From Pseudomonas neustonica (GTDB lineage Bacteria > Pseudomonadota > Gammaproteobacteria > Pseudomonadales > Pseudomonadaceae): 64,000 nucleotides of DNA. Shown piece after piece: positions 51,568-60,125 of this stretch. The stretch is taken from assembly GCF_003797945.1 (NCBI RefSeq), contig NZ_RKKU01000024.1, positions 1 to 64,000 of the forward strand, written 5' to 3'. Within the stretch, counting starts at the first letter, position 1, and each line of letters begins with the position of its first letter. The position numbers and the translations under genes were made by a program. Under the pieces are notes generated by a model. The model was not told the origin of the DNA and searched no databases. It saw only the letters and a list, made by a program, of their open reading frames with translations.

Positions 51568-52770
51568 ATGACTGATGTTTTTCTCTGCCATCCAAGGCGC
51601 TCCGCTATCGGGCGTTTCGGCGGCGCCCTGGCCAGCGTGCGCCCGGACGATCTGGCCGCGCAGATATTCCGCGCCGTGCTGGAACAAGCACCGGACCTGG
51701 CCCCTGCTGCCATCGACGAAGTAATGATGGGCTGCGCCAACCAGGCGGGCGAAGACAATCGCAACGTAGCGCGCATGTCTGCCCTGCTCGCCGGGTTGCC
51801 TACCTCGGTGCCTGGCACCACGCTCAATCGCCTGTGTGGCTCGGGTATGGACGCGGTGGGTAGCGCCTTTCGGGCGATTCGCGCCGGCGAAATGGACCTG
51901 GTACTGGCCGGTGGCGTGGAGTCCATGTCCCGTGCACCCTATGTCATGGGCAAGGCCGGCGACGCCTTCTCCCGTGGCCAACATATCGAAGACACCACGA
52001 TCGGCTGGCGCTTTATAAATCCGCTGATGAAAAAGCAATACGGCGTGGATTCCATGCCCGAAACGGCGGAGAACGTAGCTGAGCAATTCAACATATCGCG
52101 GGCAGATCAGGATCAATTCGCACTGGCATCCCAGCAGAAAGCCGCCCGGGCACAGCAGGCGGGCATTTTCGCCGAGGAAATCGCGCCGGTAAGCATTCCC
52201 CGCCGCAAGCAGGAGCCACAGGTATTCGACACTGACGAGCACCTGCGCAGCACCACCCTTGAAAAGCTGGCTGCACTACCCGCGCCGTTCCGCACTGGCG
52301 GCAGCGTGACAGCCGGCAATGCTTCCGGCGTCAATGATGGCGCCGCCGCCATGCTGGTTGCCAGCGCGGCGGCCGTGAAGCGGCACGGGCTTAAACCCAT
52401 GGCCCGTATTCTGGGTATGGCGACAGCCGGTGTGGAACCGAAAATCATGGGAATCGGTCCCGTGCCGGCGGTGCGCAAGCTGCTCGAAAAACAGGGCATT
52501 CGCATTGAAGATGTGGATGTAATAGAGCTGAACGAAGCCTTCGCAGCCCAAGGGCTGGCCGTCTTGCGTGAGCTTGTCATCGCCGACGATGATCCTCGAG
52601 TGAACTCGAACGGCGGCGCCATCGCCCTCGGCCACCCGCTGGGGATGTCCGGCGCCCGTCTACTTCTGACTGCGGCCCACCAGTTACAGCGCACGGGCGG
52701 CCGGTACGCGTTGTGTACCATGTGCATTGGTGTCGGTCAGGGCATTGCTACACTCATCGAACGCGTTTGA
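51568..52770 (+). CDS. pcaF: Beta-ketoadipyl-CoA thiolase PcaF
   Basis: A 400-residue thiolase starting MTDVFLCHPRRSAIGRFGG. The active-site Cys is in TTLNRLCGSGMDAV, the His in GGAIALGHPLGMSGAR and the second Cys in CTMCIGVGQG. It splits beta-ketoadipyl-CoA into succinyl-CoA and acetyl-CoA. Confidence 0.95.
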   Translation: MTDVFLCHPRRSAIGRFGGALASVRPDDLAAQIFRAVLEQAPDLAPAAIDEVMMGCANQAGEDNRNVARMSALLAGLPTSVPGTTLNRLCGSGMDAVGSAFRAIRAGEMDLVLAGGVESMSRAPYVMGKAGDAFSRGQHIEDTTIGWRFINPLMKKQYGVDSMPETAENVAEQFNISRADQDQFALASQQKAARAQQAGIFAEEIAPVSIPRRKQEPQVFDTDEHLRSTTLEKLAALPAPFRTGGSVTAGNASGVNDGAAAMLVASAAAVKRHGLKPMARILGMATAGVEPKIMGIGPVPAVRKLLEKQGIRIEDVDVIELNEAFAAQGLAVLRELVIADDDPRVNSNGGAIALGHPLGMSGARLLLTAAHQLQRTGGRYALCTMCIGVGQGIATLIERV

Positions 52771-52784
52771 GCTAAGGACATTAC

Positions 52785-53573
52785 ATGGCATTTCTAAAAC
52801 ATAAGGGCCGCACAATTTGTTATCGCCTATTGGGCGACAATGACAAACCGCTGCTGATACTGGCTCATGCTTTAGGTATGACGCAGGGGGCGTGGGACGA
52901 AGTTATCCCAGGTTTGCTCAGCAAATTTCGCATTCTGACCTGGGACCTGCCCGGGCACGGTGGCAGTGCGGCTTGGCCCGAAGCGTCCGAGCAGATCTCA
53001 GCGGAAGATCTGGCGGCAGAAGCGCTGGCGCTGGCGGATTTAGCCGGCGCTAACACTTTTTACTTCGCAGGCACGTCTATCGGGGGCGTCGTTGGTCAGC
53101 AATTGCTTGCCTACCACGAGCATCGGTTGACCTCCGCCGTACTTACCAACACCGGCGCGGTGATTGGCACTCGGGATGGGTGGGCGACCCGGTCTGCCGA
53201 TGTGCTGCAGAAAGGTCTTAACAGCATGTCTGCAGCAATCGTACCGCGCTGGTTTAGTACGGCAAGCTGCCAGCAGCAACCTGCCCTGGTAGAAGGCTGG
53301 ACGGTGATCATGAGCCGTGGCGATGATCGCAGCTACGCCCTGCTATGCGAGATGCTTGGGACCTGTGATTTCAGCGAAAAGCTGCAACAGCTTCGTACGC
53401 CACTACTATTGGTCGGAGGCAGCGACGACGTCGCCACACCACCAGCGTTACTGGAAACCCTGGCGCAGATTAGTGGCGCCGCTGCGCCGATTATTCTCGA
53501 GCAGGTCGGCCACGTTCCTTCGGTAGAGTGCCCTGGTGAACTGAGCCAAATATTGATCGACTATATGGTCTGA
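52785..53573 (+). CDS. pcaD: 3-oxoadipate enol-lactonase PcaD
   Basis: A 262-residue alpha/beta hydrolase. The nucleophile elbow FAGTSIGGVVG, the acid in VGGSDDVATPP and the His in VGHVPSVECP form the triad. It hydrolyses the enol-lactone made by CatC to beta-ketoadipate. No pcaB, C, G or H genes are present, so this cluster serves the catechol branch. A hairpin (GTCAGGCT...AGCCTGAC, about 53586-53612) follows without a T-run. Confidence 0.93.
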   Translation: MAFLKHKGRTICYRLLGDNDKPLLILAHALGMTQGAWDEVIPGLLSKFRILTWDLPGHGGSAAWPEASEQISAEDLAAEALALADLAGANTFYFAGTSIGGVVGQQLLAYHEHRLTSAVLTNTGAVIGTRDGWATRSADVLQKGLNSMSAAIVPRWFSTASCQQQPALVEGWTVIMSRGDDRSYALLCEMLGTCDFSEKLQQLRTPLLLVGGSDDVATPPALLETLAQISGAAAPIILEQVGHVPSVECPGELSQILIDYMV

Positions 53574-53738
53574 GCAGCCAGCACAGTCAGGCTTGGTGCT
53601 TCCCTAGCCTGACCCACTACTCATACTGCATTACAACTTTCAGAATATGGACAAACCTCTGCATTCTGAGGATAGGCTCAGCCATAGAGATGCATTAGCG
53701 TTCAGCAACGATGGAAGTCGTACCACATGGAGAAAGCT

Positions 53739-54692
53739 ATGACCGAAACTCTCACGTCCCATCCGGACCGGGCTTTCACCGGATCGGCCAAAGCATTAGC
53801 TTATGGAGCGCTGTTGCTGACAATTCTCAGCTCAACGGCGCAGCTATTTTTCGCTAATGCTGGAATTCAGTTCATTCTCGCGGCCATAACGCTTGGCCTC
53901 GCAGCTGTCGCCTTGACATTCTGCGTCAAAATCAAGCCCACCCCCGTTGCCATTTACGAGCAACCGCAGAGGCTCTTGCCGGAGCCGCCAACAGAGCCTG
54001 GGCCGGAGTCAGAACTGGACACGGGAAAAAAAGCCCTAACCTTACCTATTCAAGCTTCCCCAGCACCCTTAATCATGAAACACCTGGACGATTTACGCGT
54101 TAATGTGGAAGCAGTTCTGGAGGAAATGATCGAGGCTGGCAGGCTGGCCAAGGCTTCAGGTACCAAGGTGGACCACAGCGCCAGTTGTATCTCCGATTCG
54201 GAAGCATCTATCCGCGAGCTGTCCGAGTTCATGAACCGTATTGATGACATCTTCATTCAGCTGGGCAATCAGTCCGGTGAAATCAGCAAGATCGTAGGCA
54301 ACATTCAGGATATAGCCAAGCAGACCAACCTACTGGCGTTAAACGCTTCCATTGAGGCGGCACGCGCGGGGGAGTACGGCCGGGGCTTTGCAGTAGTCGC
54401 CGATGAAGTCCGCCATCTAGCAGTGCGTGCGAACGAATCAAGTACCGGCATTGGTGCCATTGCTAAAAATCTCAATACTACTTCAGTTGAGGCTGGTAAA
54501 GGCATGTCTCGCATCCGCGAGTCATGTAACCGCTGCCTGGATCAATCCAGCGAAGCCTTGCGGGCGATGACCGATATCAAGACCGGAGCAGTGGCACGCA
54601 TGGGAGTTGTGCAGGGTATTACCGACCGGCTAAAGGTTCAGCGTGAGCTCACCCAACAGCTACATAGAGACCTCAGCGCAGAGAAGGAATAG
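53739..54692 (+). CDS. Short methyl-accepting chemotaxis-like protein
   Basis: A 317-residue protein from the ATG at 53739 (GGAG six bases upstream). Two hydrophobic helices at about 20-65 ([32 protein letters not shown]) have no periplasmic domain between them. A proline-rich linker leads to an MCP signalling domain with the hairpin tip [38 protein letters not shown]. It lacks a ligand-binding domain, so it may sense cytoplasmic or membrane signals. Its place beside aromatic catabolic genes suggests, but does not prove, a role in chemotaxis to such compounds. Confidence 0.85.
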   Translation: MTETLTSHPDRAFTGSAKALAYGALLLTILSSTAQLFFANAGIQFILAAITLGLAAVALTFCVKIKPTPVAIYEQPQRLLPEPPTEPGPESELDTGKKALTLPIQASPAPLIMKHLDDLRVNVEAVLEEMIEAGRLAKASGTKVDHSASCISDSEASIRELSEFMNRIDDIFIQLGNQSGEISKIVGNIQDIAKQTNLLALNASIEAARAGEYGRGFAVVADEVRHLAVRANESSTGIGAIAKNLNTTSVEAGKGMSRIRESCNRCLDQSSEALRAMTDIKTGAVARMGVVQGITDRLKVQRELTQQLHRDLSAEKE

Positions 54693-54722
54693 AGCGGTAG
54701 CCGGGCAAGCCCGGCACGCGAC

Positions 54723-56618
54723 CTAATGACGACCCGTGTGAGCCGCTTTGAGCCTGCGATATAAAGTAGCTCTGCCAATGCCCAAGCGCTTAGCCGCCCG
54801 GCTGACATTTCCCTCCTCCAAGGCTAGTGCCTCTTCAATCACCACCCGCTCCACGGTTTTCAAAGTTCCGCCTTCTGCTGCAAGCCGCCCCAGCGCGGCG
54901 TCCGCTTGCGCAGCGGTAATTTCTTCCGGCAAGTGACAAAGCTCCAGTGCAACTCCAGGTTCCGCCACCGCGTCAGCATGTGTCAGAGCATAGAGAAGCT
55001 CCCGCACATTGCCCGGCCAGCTGTAGCGGAGCAAATGGGTCAAGCACTCTTCCGAAAGTTCGCGCCCCCCCTGTGTTGATCTGGAGCACTGTTGAACTAT
55101 GAAAGCTTTCAAATCCGAGCGCTCTGAAAGCCGGGGTAAACGCACTATCATGCCTTTGATACGATAGAGCAGATCCTCTCTGAATTCTCCGCACTTGGTC
55201 GCATCAGCCAGATTACGATGGGTAGCACAGATCAGCTGGAATCGGACTTTCTTGGGGGTAACACTGCCCAATCGAGTCACCTCGCGGGTTTCCAGCACTC
55301 TCAACAATCGAGACTGAAGCGCGAGGGGCATGTCGCCGATTTCGTCCAGAAATAGGGTTCCCCCATCTGCCTGCTCAATCTTGCCGGACGCTCCACCCCT
55401 TCTTGCGCCTGTGTAAGCCCCGTCCGAGTGTCCAAAAAGTTCACCTTCGATTAATTCACCGGGAATAGCTGCGCAATTAATGGCAACGAACTTGCCTGCA
55501 GCGAATGCGCTGTTGTTATGCAACGAGGTAGCCATCACTTCCTTACCGGTCCCAGTCTCTCCAAGCAGCAATACTGGTAGCCCTTTACTCATGGCGCGGA
55601 TCGCAACGGCGACCTGGCTATTGATGCCGAGATCACCGAAATCCGTGGAATGTGGCAGATTTCTCGTCAGGCTGTTCTGAGCTGGTCCTTTGACCGCTTT
55701 TCGGGAGGCAGCGCCAACCGAACGTAGCGAGAAGGACAGCCCAGAATGCATTCTCGCCATCATTGGCTGGTTACCACGCCGAAAGCCATCAACCAACTCT
55801 TCGAACCGCAGGTCGAAAATATCTTGGAAGCCCAAGCTCCAGTCGGTCGAAGCCAGCCCCGTCAACTCTCTCACCCGTGGCGAAAGGCCAAGTACCTGGC
55901 CTTCCGGACCAAGAGCTACCAGCAAATCTCCCGGTCTATCGTGATCGCTCGTTTCCCAGCCCAGACAGACCATTAGAAAGGGCGATAACATTCCCATCAA
56001 CTGACGTTCAACGCGCGCAGAACACTGCTGCACCAACGAAAGAGCGCTGCCAGGCTCAAGCGGATTCCCTCGCGTAATATCAATGGCGCCAAGCACTCGA
56101 CCCATCGGGTCTACTATCGGAGAGGCTGCGCAGTTGAAGACGTGGTTGGCATGAAGGTAGTGCTCTACTCCCGAGACCAGTACCGGACGACGTTCCGATA
56201 CGGCACAGGACATGGCCGAAGTACCGATATTAGTCTCGGAAAGATTTACGCCCTGGCGGAACGCCCCGCTGATCAGGGTATGGGCACATTGTTCAGAGCG
56301 CCTGGCTGCCAACGCGATGCCGTTCTCATCAGTCAGTAGAACCGAGTAGCCGGCCCCGTTAACAGTTTGGCCCAACTGCTCCAAGGGCTGCGTGGCGGCA
56401 TCGAGCAGTATTCGATTACTGTCCAGGAGCTCCAATAAACCGACTCTGGTAACAGTATCGAACTCGACCTGCTCACTGACGTTTTTGCTCGCGGCTGAGC
56501 AACGCCGCCACGAATCCACGATTGCATCATCTATTAAGCCAGTGGGGATCTGGCCGTGTTCGAAAAACGCTTCTCGTGCTCTGACACGCATGTGATCGGC
56601 AGGAATAAGCAGGGGCAT
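54723..56618 (-). CDS. Sigma-54 activator of the AcoR type
   Basis: A 631-residue enhancer-binding protein. A GAF-type sensor lies at about 70-200 (GYSVLLTDENGIALAARRSE, SHLISGAF-like SGAFRQGVNLSETNIG). The AAA+ domain has Walker A GETGTGKE, the sigma-54 loop as GAYTGA instead of GAFTGA, and GGTLFLDEIGDMP. A Fis-type HTH ends the protein (NVSRAAKRLGIGRATLYRRLK). It diverges from the GMC/aldehyde dehydrogenase operon, whose -24/-12 promoter it should activate. The F-to-Y change in the loop is tolerated in other activators. Confidence 0.9.
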   Translation of the reverse strand: MPLLIPADHMRVRAREAFFEHGQIPTGLIDDAIVDSWRRCSAASKNVSEQVEFDTVTRVGLLELLDSNRILLDAATQPLEQLGQTVNGAGYSVLLTDENGIALAARRSEQCAHTLISGAFRQGVNLSETNIGTSAMSCAVSERRPVLVSGVEHYLHANHVFNCAASPIVDPMGRVLGAIDITRGNPLEPGSALSLVQQCSARVERQLMGMLSPFLMVCLGWETSDHDRPGDLLVALGPEGQVLGLSPRVRELTGLASTDWSLGFQDIFDLRFEELVDGFRRGNQPMMARMHSGLSFSLRSVGAASRKAVKGPAQNSLTRNLPHSTDFGDLGINSQVAVAIRAMSKGLPVLLLGETGTGKEVMATSLHNNSAFAAGKFVAINCAAIPGELIEGELFGHSDGAYTGARRGGASGKIEQADGGTLFLDEIGDMPLALQSRLLRVLETREVTRLGSVTPKKVRFQLICATHRNLADATKCGEFREDLLYRIKGMIVRLPRLSERSDLKAFIVQQCSRSTQGGRELSEECLTHLLRYSWPGNVRELLYALTHADAVAEPGVALELCHLPEEITAAQADAALGRLAAEGGTLKTVERVVIEEALALEEGNVSRAAKRLGIGRATLYRRLKAAHTGRH

Positions 56619-56758
56619 TGTATTACCTCTCTCGCAGGACTGATTATAATTTTATGCGACCCTGCGTTTTGGCCATGTCGGCTCTTTTTGTCTTACCTCA
56701 GAAACTTTAGCACGTTGGCAGCAACGCTTGCGCAAAAAATCAGCGGCAGCCTAAAGCC

Positions 56759-56801
56759 GTCTCAGTTTGGGACTCTGTCTCGGAGTTTCCCTGAATGAGA
56801 C
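56759..56801. promoter_or_regulatory. Possible activator-binding sites upstream of the sigma-54 promoter
   Basis: GTCTC occurs at 56759-56763 and 56777-56781, with GAGAC at 56797-56801. They form direct and inverted repeats about 90-130 bp upstream of the -24/-12 promoter, the distance expected for an enhancer. The assignment is from pattern and position only. Confidence 0.4.
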
Positions 56802-56887
56802 GGGTTAACTTCAGCCATCATTTTTCCTGAAAAATAAAAACCTAATATATTCATAAGCTTGAGAAATATACGGCGCTACACATCGAT

Positions 56888-56903
56888 TGGCACGATCCTA
56901 GCT
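56888..56903 (+). promoter_or_regulatory. Sigma-54 -24/-12 promoter
   Basis: TGGCACG-N4-TAGCT matches the consensus TGGCACG-N4-TTGCW with one change, and GG and GC are exactly 10 bp apart. It lies 49 bp upstream of the start of the channel gene and is paired with a divergent AcoR-type activator. Confidence 0.8.
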
Positions 56904-56951
56904 TTGCTCCTCCCGCATTTACAAAAACAACACAAAGCCTGGAGTGCACTA

Positions 56952-57863
56952 ATGCGATCAACCCTGATACCCACTAAGTTCGAACCCCTTGCCAAGTTTT
57001 CTGCTCTGCTTTTCGCTGCCAGCCTCTTTTCCAGCACCGCCTATTCCGCCGAAATCGCAACAGATCCCGGTGACTACACGCCCCTGCCAGCCGGAACGAA
57101 TCTGGCCATTCTTTACGGGCAGTACGCCACCCGCGATACCGTTTACTCCGATGACGATCAAGTGCCGGGGAAGGCTGGTCTGGATACAACCATTGGGCTA
57201 GCCCGATTTGTTCATTACATGGACATTGGCGGCGTTATCGTCGATCCGCAGATCATAGTTCCGTTTGGCGAAGTGGAGCTGACTGAAGCTTTCGGCCCAC
57301 TTCAACCAACCTCTAGCAGTGGCGTGGGAGACCCGATAATTGGCGCAACAGCCTGGTTCTTGAATAACCCAGACGCTCAAGAATGGGCCGGTCTATCAGC
57401 TTTCGTCTCTCTGCCTGTCGGTGAGTACGATGGGGATAAAGGGCCGGTGAATATTGGCGAGAATCGTTGGAAAGGGATTTTCCAAGCAGCCTACGTCAAG
57501 CACTTGAGTACCAGCGTGGTGATGGACCTCATCGCAGAGTATTCAGTGTACGGAACTAACGACGACTTCCTCGGAATGCGGCGCGAGCAGGAAGACGCTC
57601 AGAGCCTGCAAGGCCATCTGCGCTACCTATTACCCAAGCAGAGCCATGTAGCGCTTTCTTACTATCATTCCTTTGGTGGCGAAACCACCGTTGCCGGGGT
57701 AGATCAGGACGACCGAGTCAACACCAACCGCTGGCTGGCTACCTATGCCACCTTCATTGATCCGACCATTCAACTTCAACTACAAGCCGGCCAGGACATT
57801 AGTGTTAAAAATGGCTTCGAAGAGGATGCTCGCGTGAATCTGCGTATTCTCAAGGTGTTTTGA
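56952..57863 (+). CDS. Outer-membrane channel of the phenol/MetA-pathway type
   Basis: A 303-residue protein starting MRSTLIPTKFEPLAKF with GGAG upstream. A signal peptide is visible (FSALLFAASLFSSTAYSAEI, cleavage after AYS-A). The mature part alternates as beta strands with aromatic ends and terminates in LRILKVF, ending in Phe as outer-membrane barrels do. It resembles the transporter family found beside phenol and aromatic catabolic genes. It probably admits the substrate of the dehydrogenases encoded downstream. Confidence 0.82.
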   Translation: MRSTLIPTKFEPLAKFSALLFAASLFSSTAYSAEIATDPGDYTPLPAGTNLAILYGQYATRDTVYSDDDQVPGKAGLDTTIGLARFVHYMDIGGVIVDPQIIVPFGEVELTEAFGPLQPTSSSGVGDPIIGATAWFLNNPDAQEWAGLSAFVSLPVGEYDGDKGPVNIGENRWKGIFQAAYVKHLSTSVVMDLIAEYSVYGTNDDFLGMRREQEDAQSLQGHLRYLLPKQSHVALSYYHSFGGETTVAGVDQDDRVNTNRWLATYATFIDPTIQLQLQAGQDISVKNGFEEDARVNLRILKVF

Positions 57864-57919
57864 GACCGTCTCGATCAGCTAATGGATGTTTAGTCCAGAC
57901 AACAACGCAGGAGAACACT

Positions 57920-58516
57920 ATGAGTCAGATGAGCGATCAAACAAAAGACGCTATTGACCAGATAAACGGTCTGAGCCGCCGCAGCTTTCTCAAAGCTGCC
58001 AGTTGCCTTGCGGTAGCGGTAACGGTTGGCAGCGGCCTGTTGGGCGCGACCAATGCTTTCGCCTCCCTCCCTGCAGGCATCAAGGTAATGTCAATCGGTG
58101 AGTATCAGGTTATGTATCGCCTGATGGAAGTGGTCCTAGTGACTGAAGGAACTGACTTGGTGCCGACGAGCGACATTGCCGTAATGCAGACACTAGACGC
58201 AGCTCTACTGGCCACTATGGCACCCAATATCCTCCAAGGACTCAAAGGAGGCATTGCGTTCTTCAACGATGGCCCAAAAGCGAAGTACGGCAAACCATTC
58301 GTAGAACTTTCCAACGCACAGGCGGCGGAATTTTGCGATACATGGGCCGATTCCGATGAAGTCTCCCACCGCGCATTGACGGTAGGCCTAAAAAAGCTGG
58401 TGGGGTTAGCCTATTGGGCCAACCCACCCACGTGGGTGCCTCTCGGATATGGAGGCCCAGTGACTGACAAGTGGAATCTGGAATCTCTGGGCAATGCCCC
58501 TTTACCGAAAAGCTGA
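57920..58516 (+). CDS. Tat-exported small subunit of a GMC dehydrogenase
   Basis: A 198-residue protein starting MSQMSDQTKDAIDQ. A twin-arginine signal is clear (SRRSFLKAA, then a hydrophobic stretch ending ATNAFA). The mature part resembles the small subunits encoded before GMC-type dehydrogenases (gluconate 2-dehydrogenase subunit 3-like; MYRLMEVVLVTEGTDLVPTSDIAVMQTLDAAL). The GMC protein has no signal of its own, so this subunit may carry it through the Tat system to the periplasm. Confidence 0.8.
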   Translation: MSQMSDQTKDAIDQINGLSRRSFLKAASCLAVAVTVGSGLLGATNAFASLPAGIKVMSIGEYQVMYRLMEVVLVTEGTDLVPTSDIAVMQTLDAALLATMAPNILQGLKGGIAFFNDGPKAKYGKPFVELSNAQAAEFCDTWADSDEVSHRALTVGLKKLVGLAYWANPPTWVPLGYGGPVTDKWNLESLGNAPLPKS

Positions 58517-58532
58517 TTGGTGGAAATAGATC

Positions 58533-60098
58533 ATGCAAAAAACAATAAAAGTTAAAACAGTGCCTGCCCATGGTTTACAGGTAACTCAAGCTTCGGATGT
58601 CACCCAAGACAGCATCGAGCTCAATGTCGATGCGGTGGTGATCGGTTCCGGCGCAGGTGGTGCGATTGCCGCATATGAGCTAGCCAAAGCAGGCAAAAAA
58701 GTAGTGGTGCTGGAAGCTGGACCCTACGTACCCTCTGAGAAGTTTACTGAAATGATGGCAGTCTCCATGGACACCCTGTATGCCGACCATGGCGGGCAAT
58801 CCAACACGGCCGGAGACATCTCTATCCTCCAAGGCGCGTGCGTTGGTGGCTCAACGGTGGTAAACGCGGCATTGTGTTTCCGCACTCCGGACTACTATCT
58901 CGAACTGTGGGCCAAAGAGTTCGGGCTAACTAATCTGACTCCCGAGGTTATGCGGCCTTACTTTGAAAAAGTAGAAGCCAATCTAGGCATTGCCCCCAAC
59001 AAGCCATATGAGACAAGTATCGCCGCCCAATTGCTCAAGGGGGGCATGAAGAAGCTCGACCTACCCGAGGGCAACGCTTCACGCAACATACGTAACTGCG
59101 CCATGACCGGCTTCTGCTTTGCGGGTTGCAAATCGGATCGCAAGCAGTCAATGCTGGTGACCTATCTTCCCTGGGCAGTGGCCCACGGCGCCACTATTTA
59201 CTCCGACACCCGAGCTACGCAAATTCTTGCTGCAAACGGAAAAGCCACAGGGGTGCTGGCAGAGATCATTGATCCGGCAACCAAAGCCGTCAAAAGCAAA
59301 CTCAAGATAAACGCCCCTATCGTAGTAGGCGCCGCAGGTCCGATCCAGATGCCAATCCTGCTTCAGAAGAGCAAGTTGGCGAACAGCAACGGCCAAGTGG
59401 GCAAAAACTTTGCCTGTCATCCGACCATGTCGATCACCGGCATGTTTGAGAAAAATATAGACGCCTTCTACGGCGCGACCCATTCGTTATACATGGATAA
59501 GTACACCATGCCCGAGGACGGCGGCTATCTCCTGCTGGACGCCATCCAGGACCCGGTAGAAGCTAGCTTCCAGGCCGACCCGGGCACCGGAAAGCCCTAC
59601 ATGTCATACATGTCGAAATACAGGAATACAGTTCGTCTCATCACCCTGATCCATGATCAGAACGTGGGAGAAGTGAACTGGAAGGACGGGGTCAAGGAGA
59701 TCAAATACTTCGTTGACGATGCGGATTTCGAGATTATGAAAGCAGGCCTTAAAACCAACGCACGGGTACTGTTCGCCGCCGGCGCGAAGTATTTATATAT
59801 ACCAACCTCGCAAAAACTGACGATCGACAGTGAAGACCAGATTGATGCCGTTATTGACGGTCTCGACAATGAGCCGGCGCGCTATCGCTACACCTCTTTC
59901 CATCCTCAAGGGACGTGTCGCATGGGCGCAGACCCTAAAACAACCGTGGTGTCACCCAAGGGTGAAACCCATGAGGTCAAGAATCTTTACATCGTGGATG
60001 CAAGTCTGCTGCCCACGTCCATCGGCTATAACCCATCCGAAACCGTATACGCACTAGCCCACTACATCAGTGACCAGATAAATCAGGCTCACGCCTGA
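58533..60098 (+). CDS. GMC family oxidoreductase (aromatic alcohol dehydrogenase candidate)
   Basis: A 521-residue FAD enzyme. The dinucleotide motif VVIGSGAGGAIAAYELAKAGKKVVVLEAG starts at about residue 36, the second GMC motif includes LQGACVGGSTVVNAA, and the C-terminal part has FHPQGTCRMG and SLLPTSIGYNPSETVYALA with the catalytic His. A cysteine set (NCAMTGFCFAGCKSD) may bind metal or form a disulphide. It likely oxidises an alcohol to an aldehyde, which the next gene takes further. The substrate is unknown; benzyl-type alcohols are inferred from context. Confidence 0.85.
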   Translation: MQKTIKVKTVPAHGLQVTQASDVTQDSIELNVDAVVIGSGAGGAIAAYELAKAGKKVVVLEAGPYVPSEKFTEMMAVSMDTLYADHGGQSNTAGDISILQGACVGGSTVVNAALCFRTPDYYLELWAKEFGLTNLTPEVMRPYFEKVEANLGIAPNKPYETSIAAQLLKGGMKKLDLPEGNASRNIRNCAMTGFCFAGCKSDRKQSMLVTYLPWAVAHGATIYSDTRATQILAANGKATGVLAEIIDPATKAVKSKLKINAPIVVGAAGPIQMPILLQKSKLANSNGQVGKNFACHPTMSITGMFEKNIDAFYGATHSLYMDKYTMPEDGGYLLLDAIQDPVEASFQADPGTGKPYMSYMSKYRNTVRLITLIHDQNVGEVNWKDGVKEIKYFVDDADFEIMKAGLKTNARVLFAAGAKYLYIPTSQKLTIDSEDQIDAVIDGLDNEPARYRYTSFHPQGTCRMGADPKTTVVSPKGETHEVKNLYIVDASLLPTSIGYNPSETVYALAHYISDQINQAHA

Positions 60099-60125
60099 TA
60101 AAGACGAAGAGATCGAGGAGTAAAA

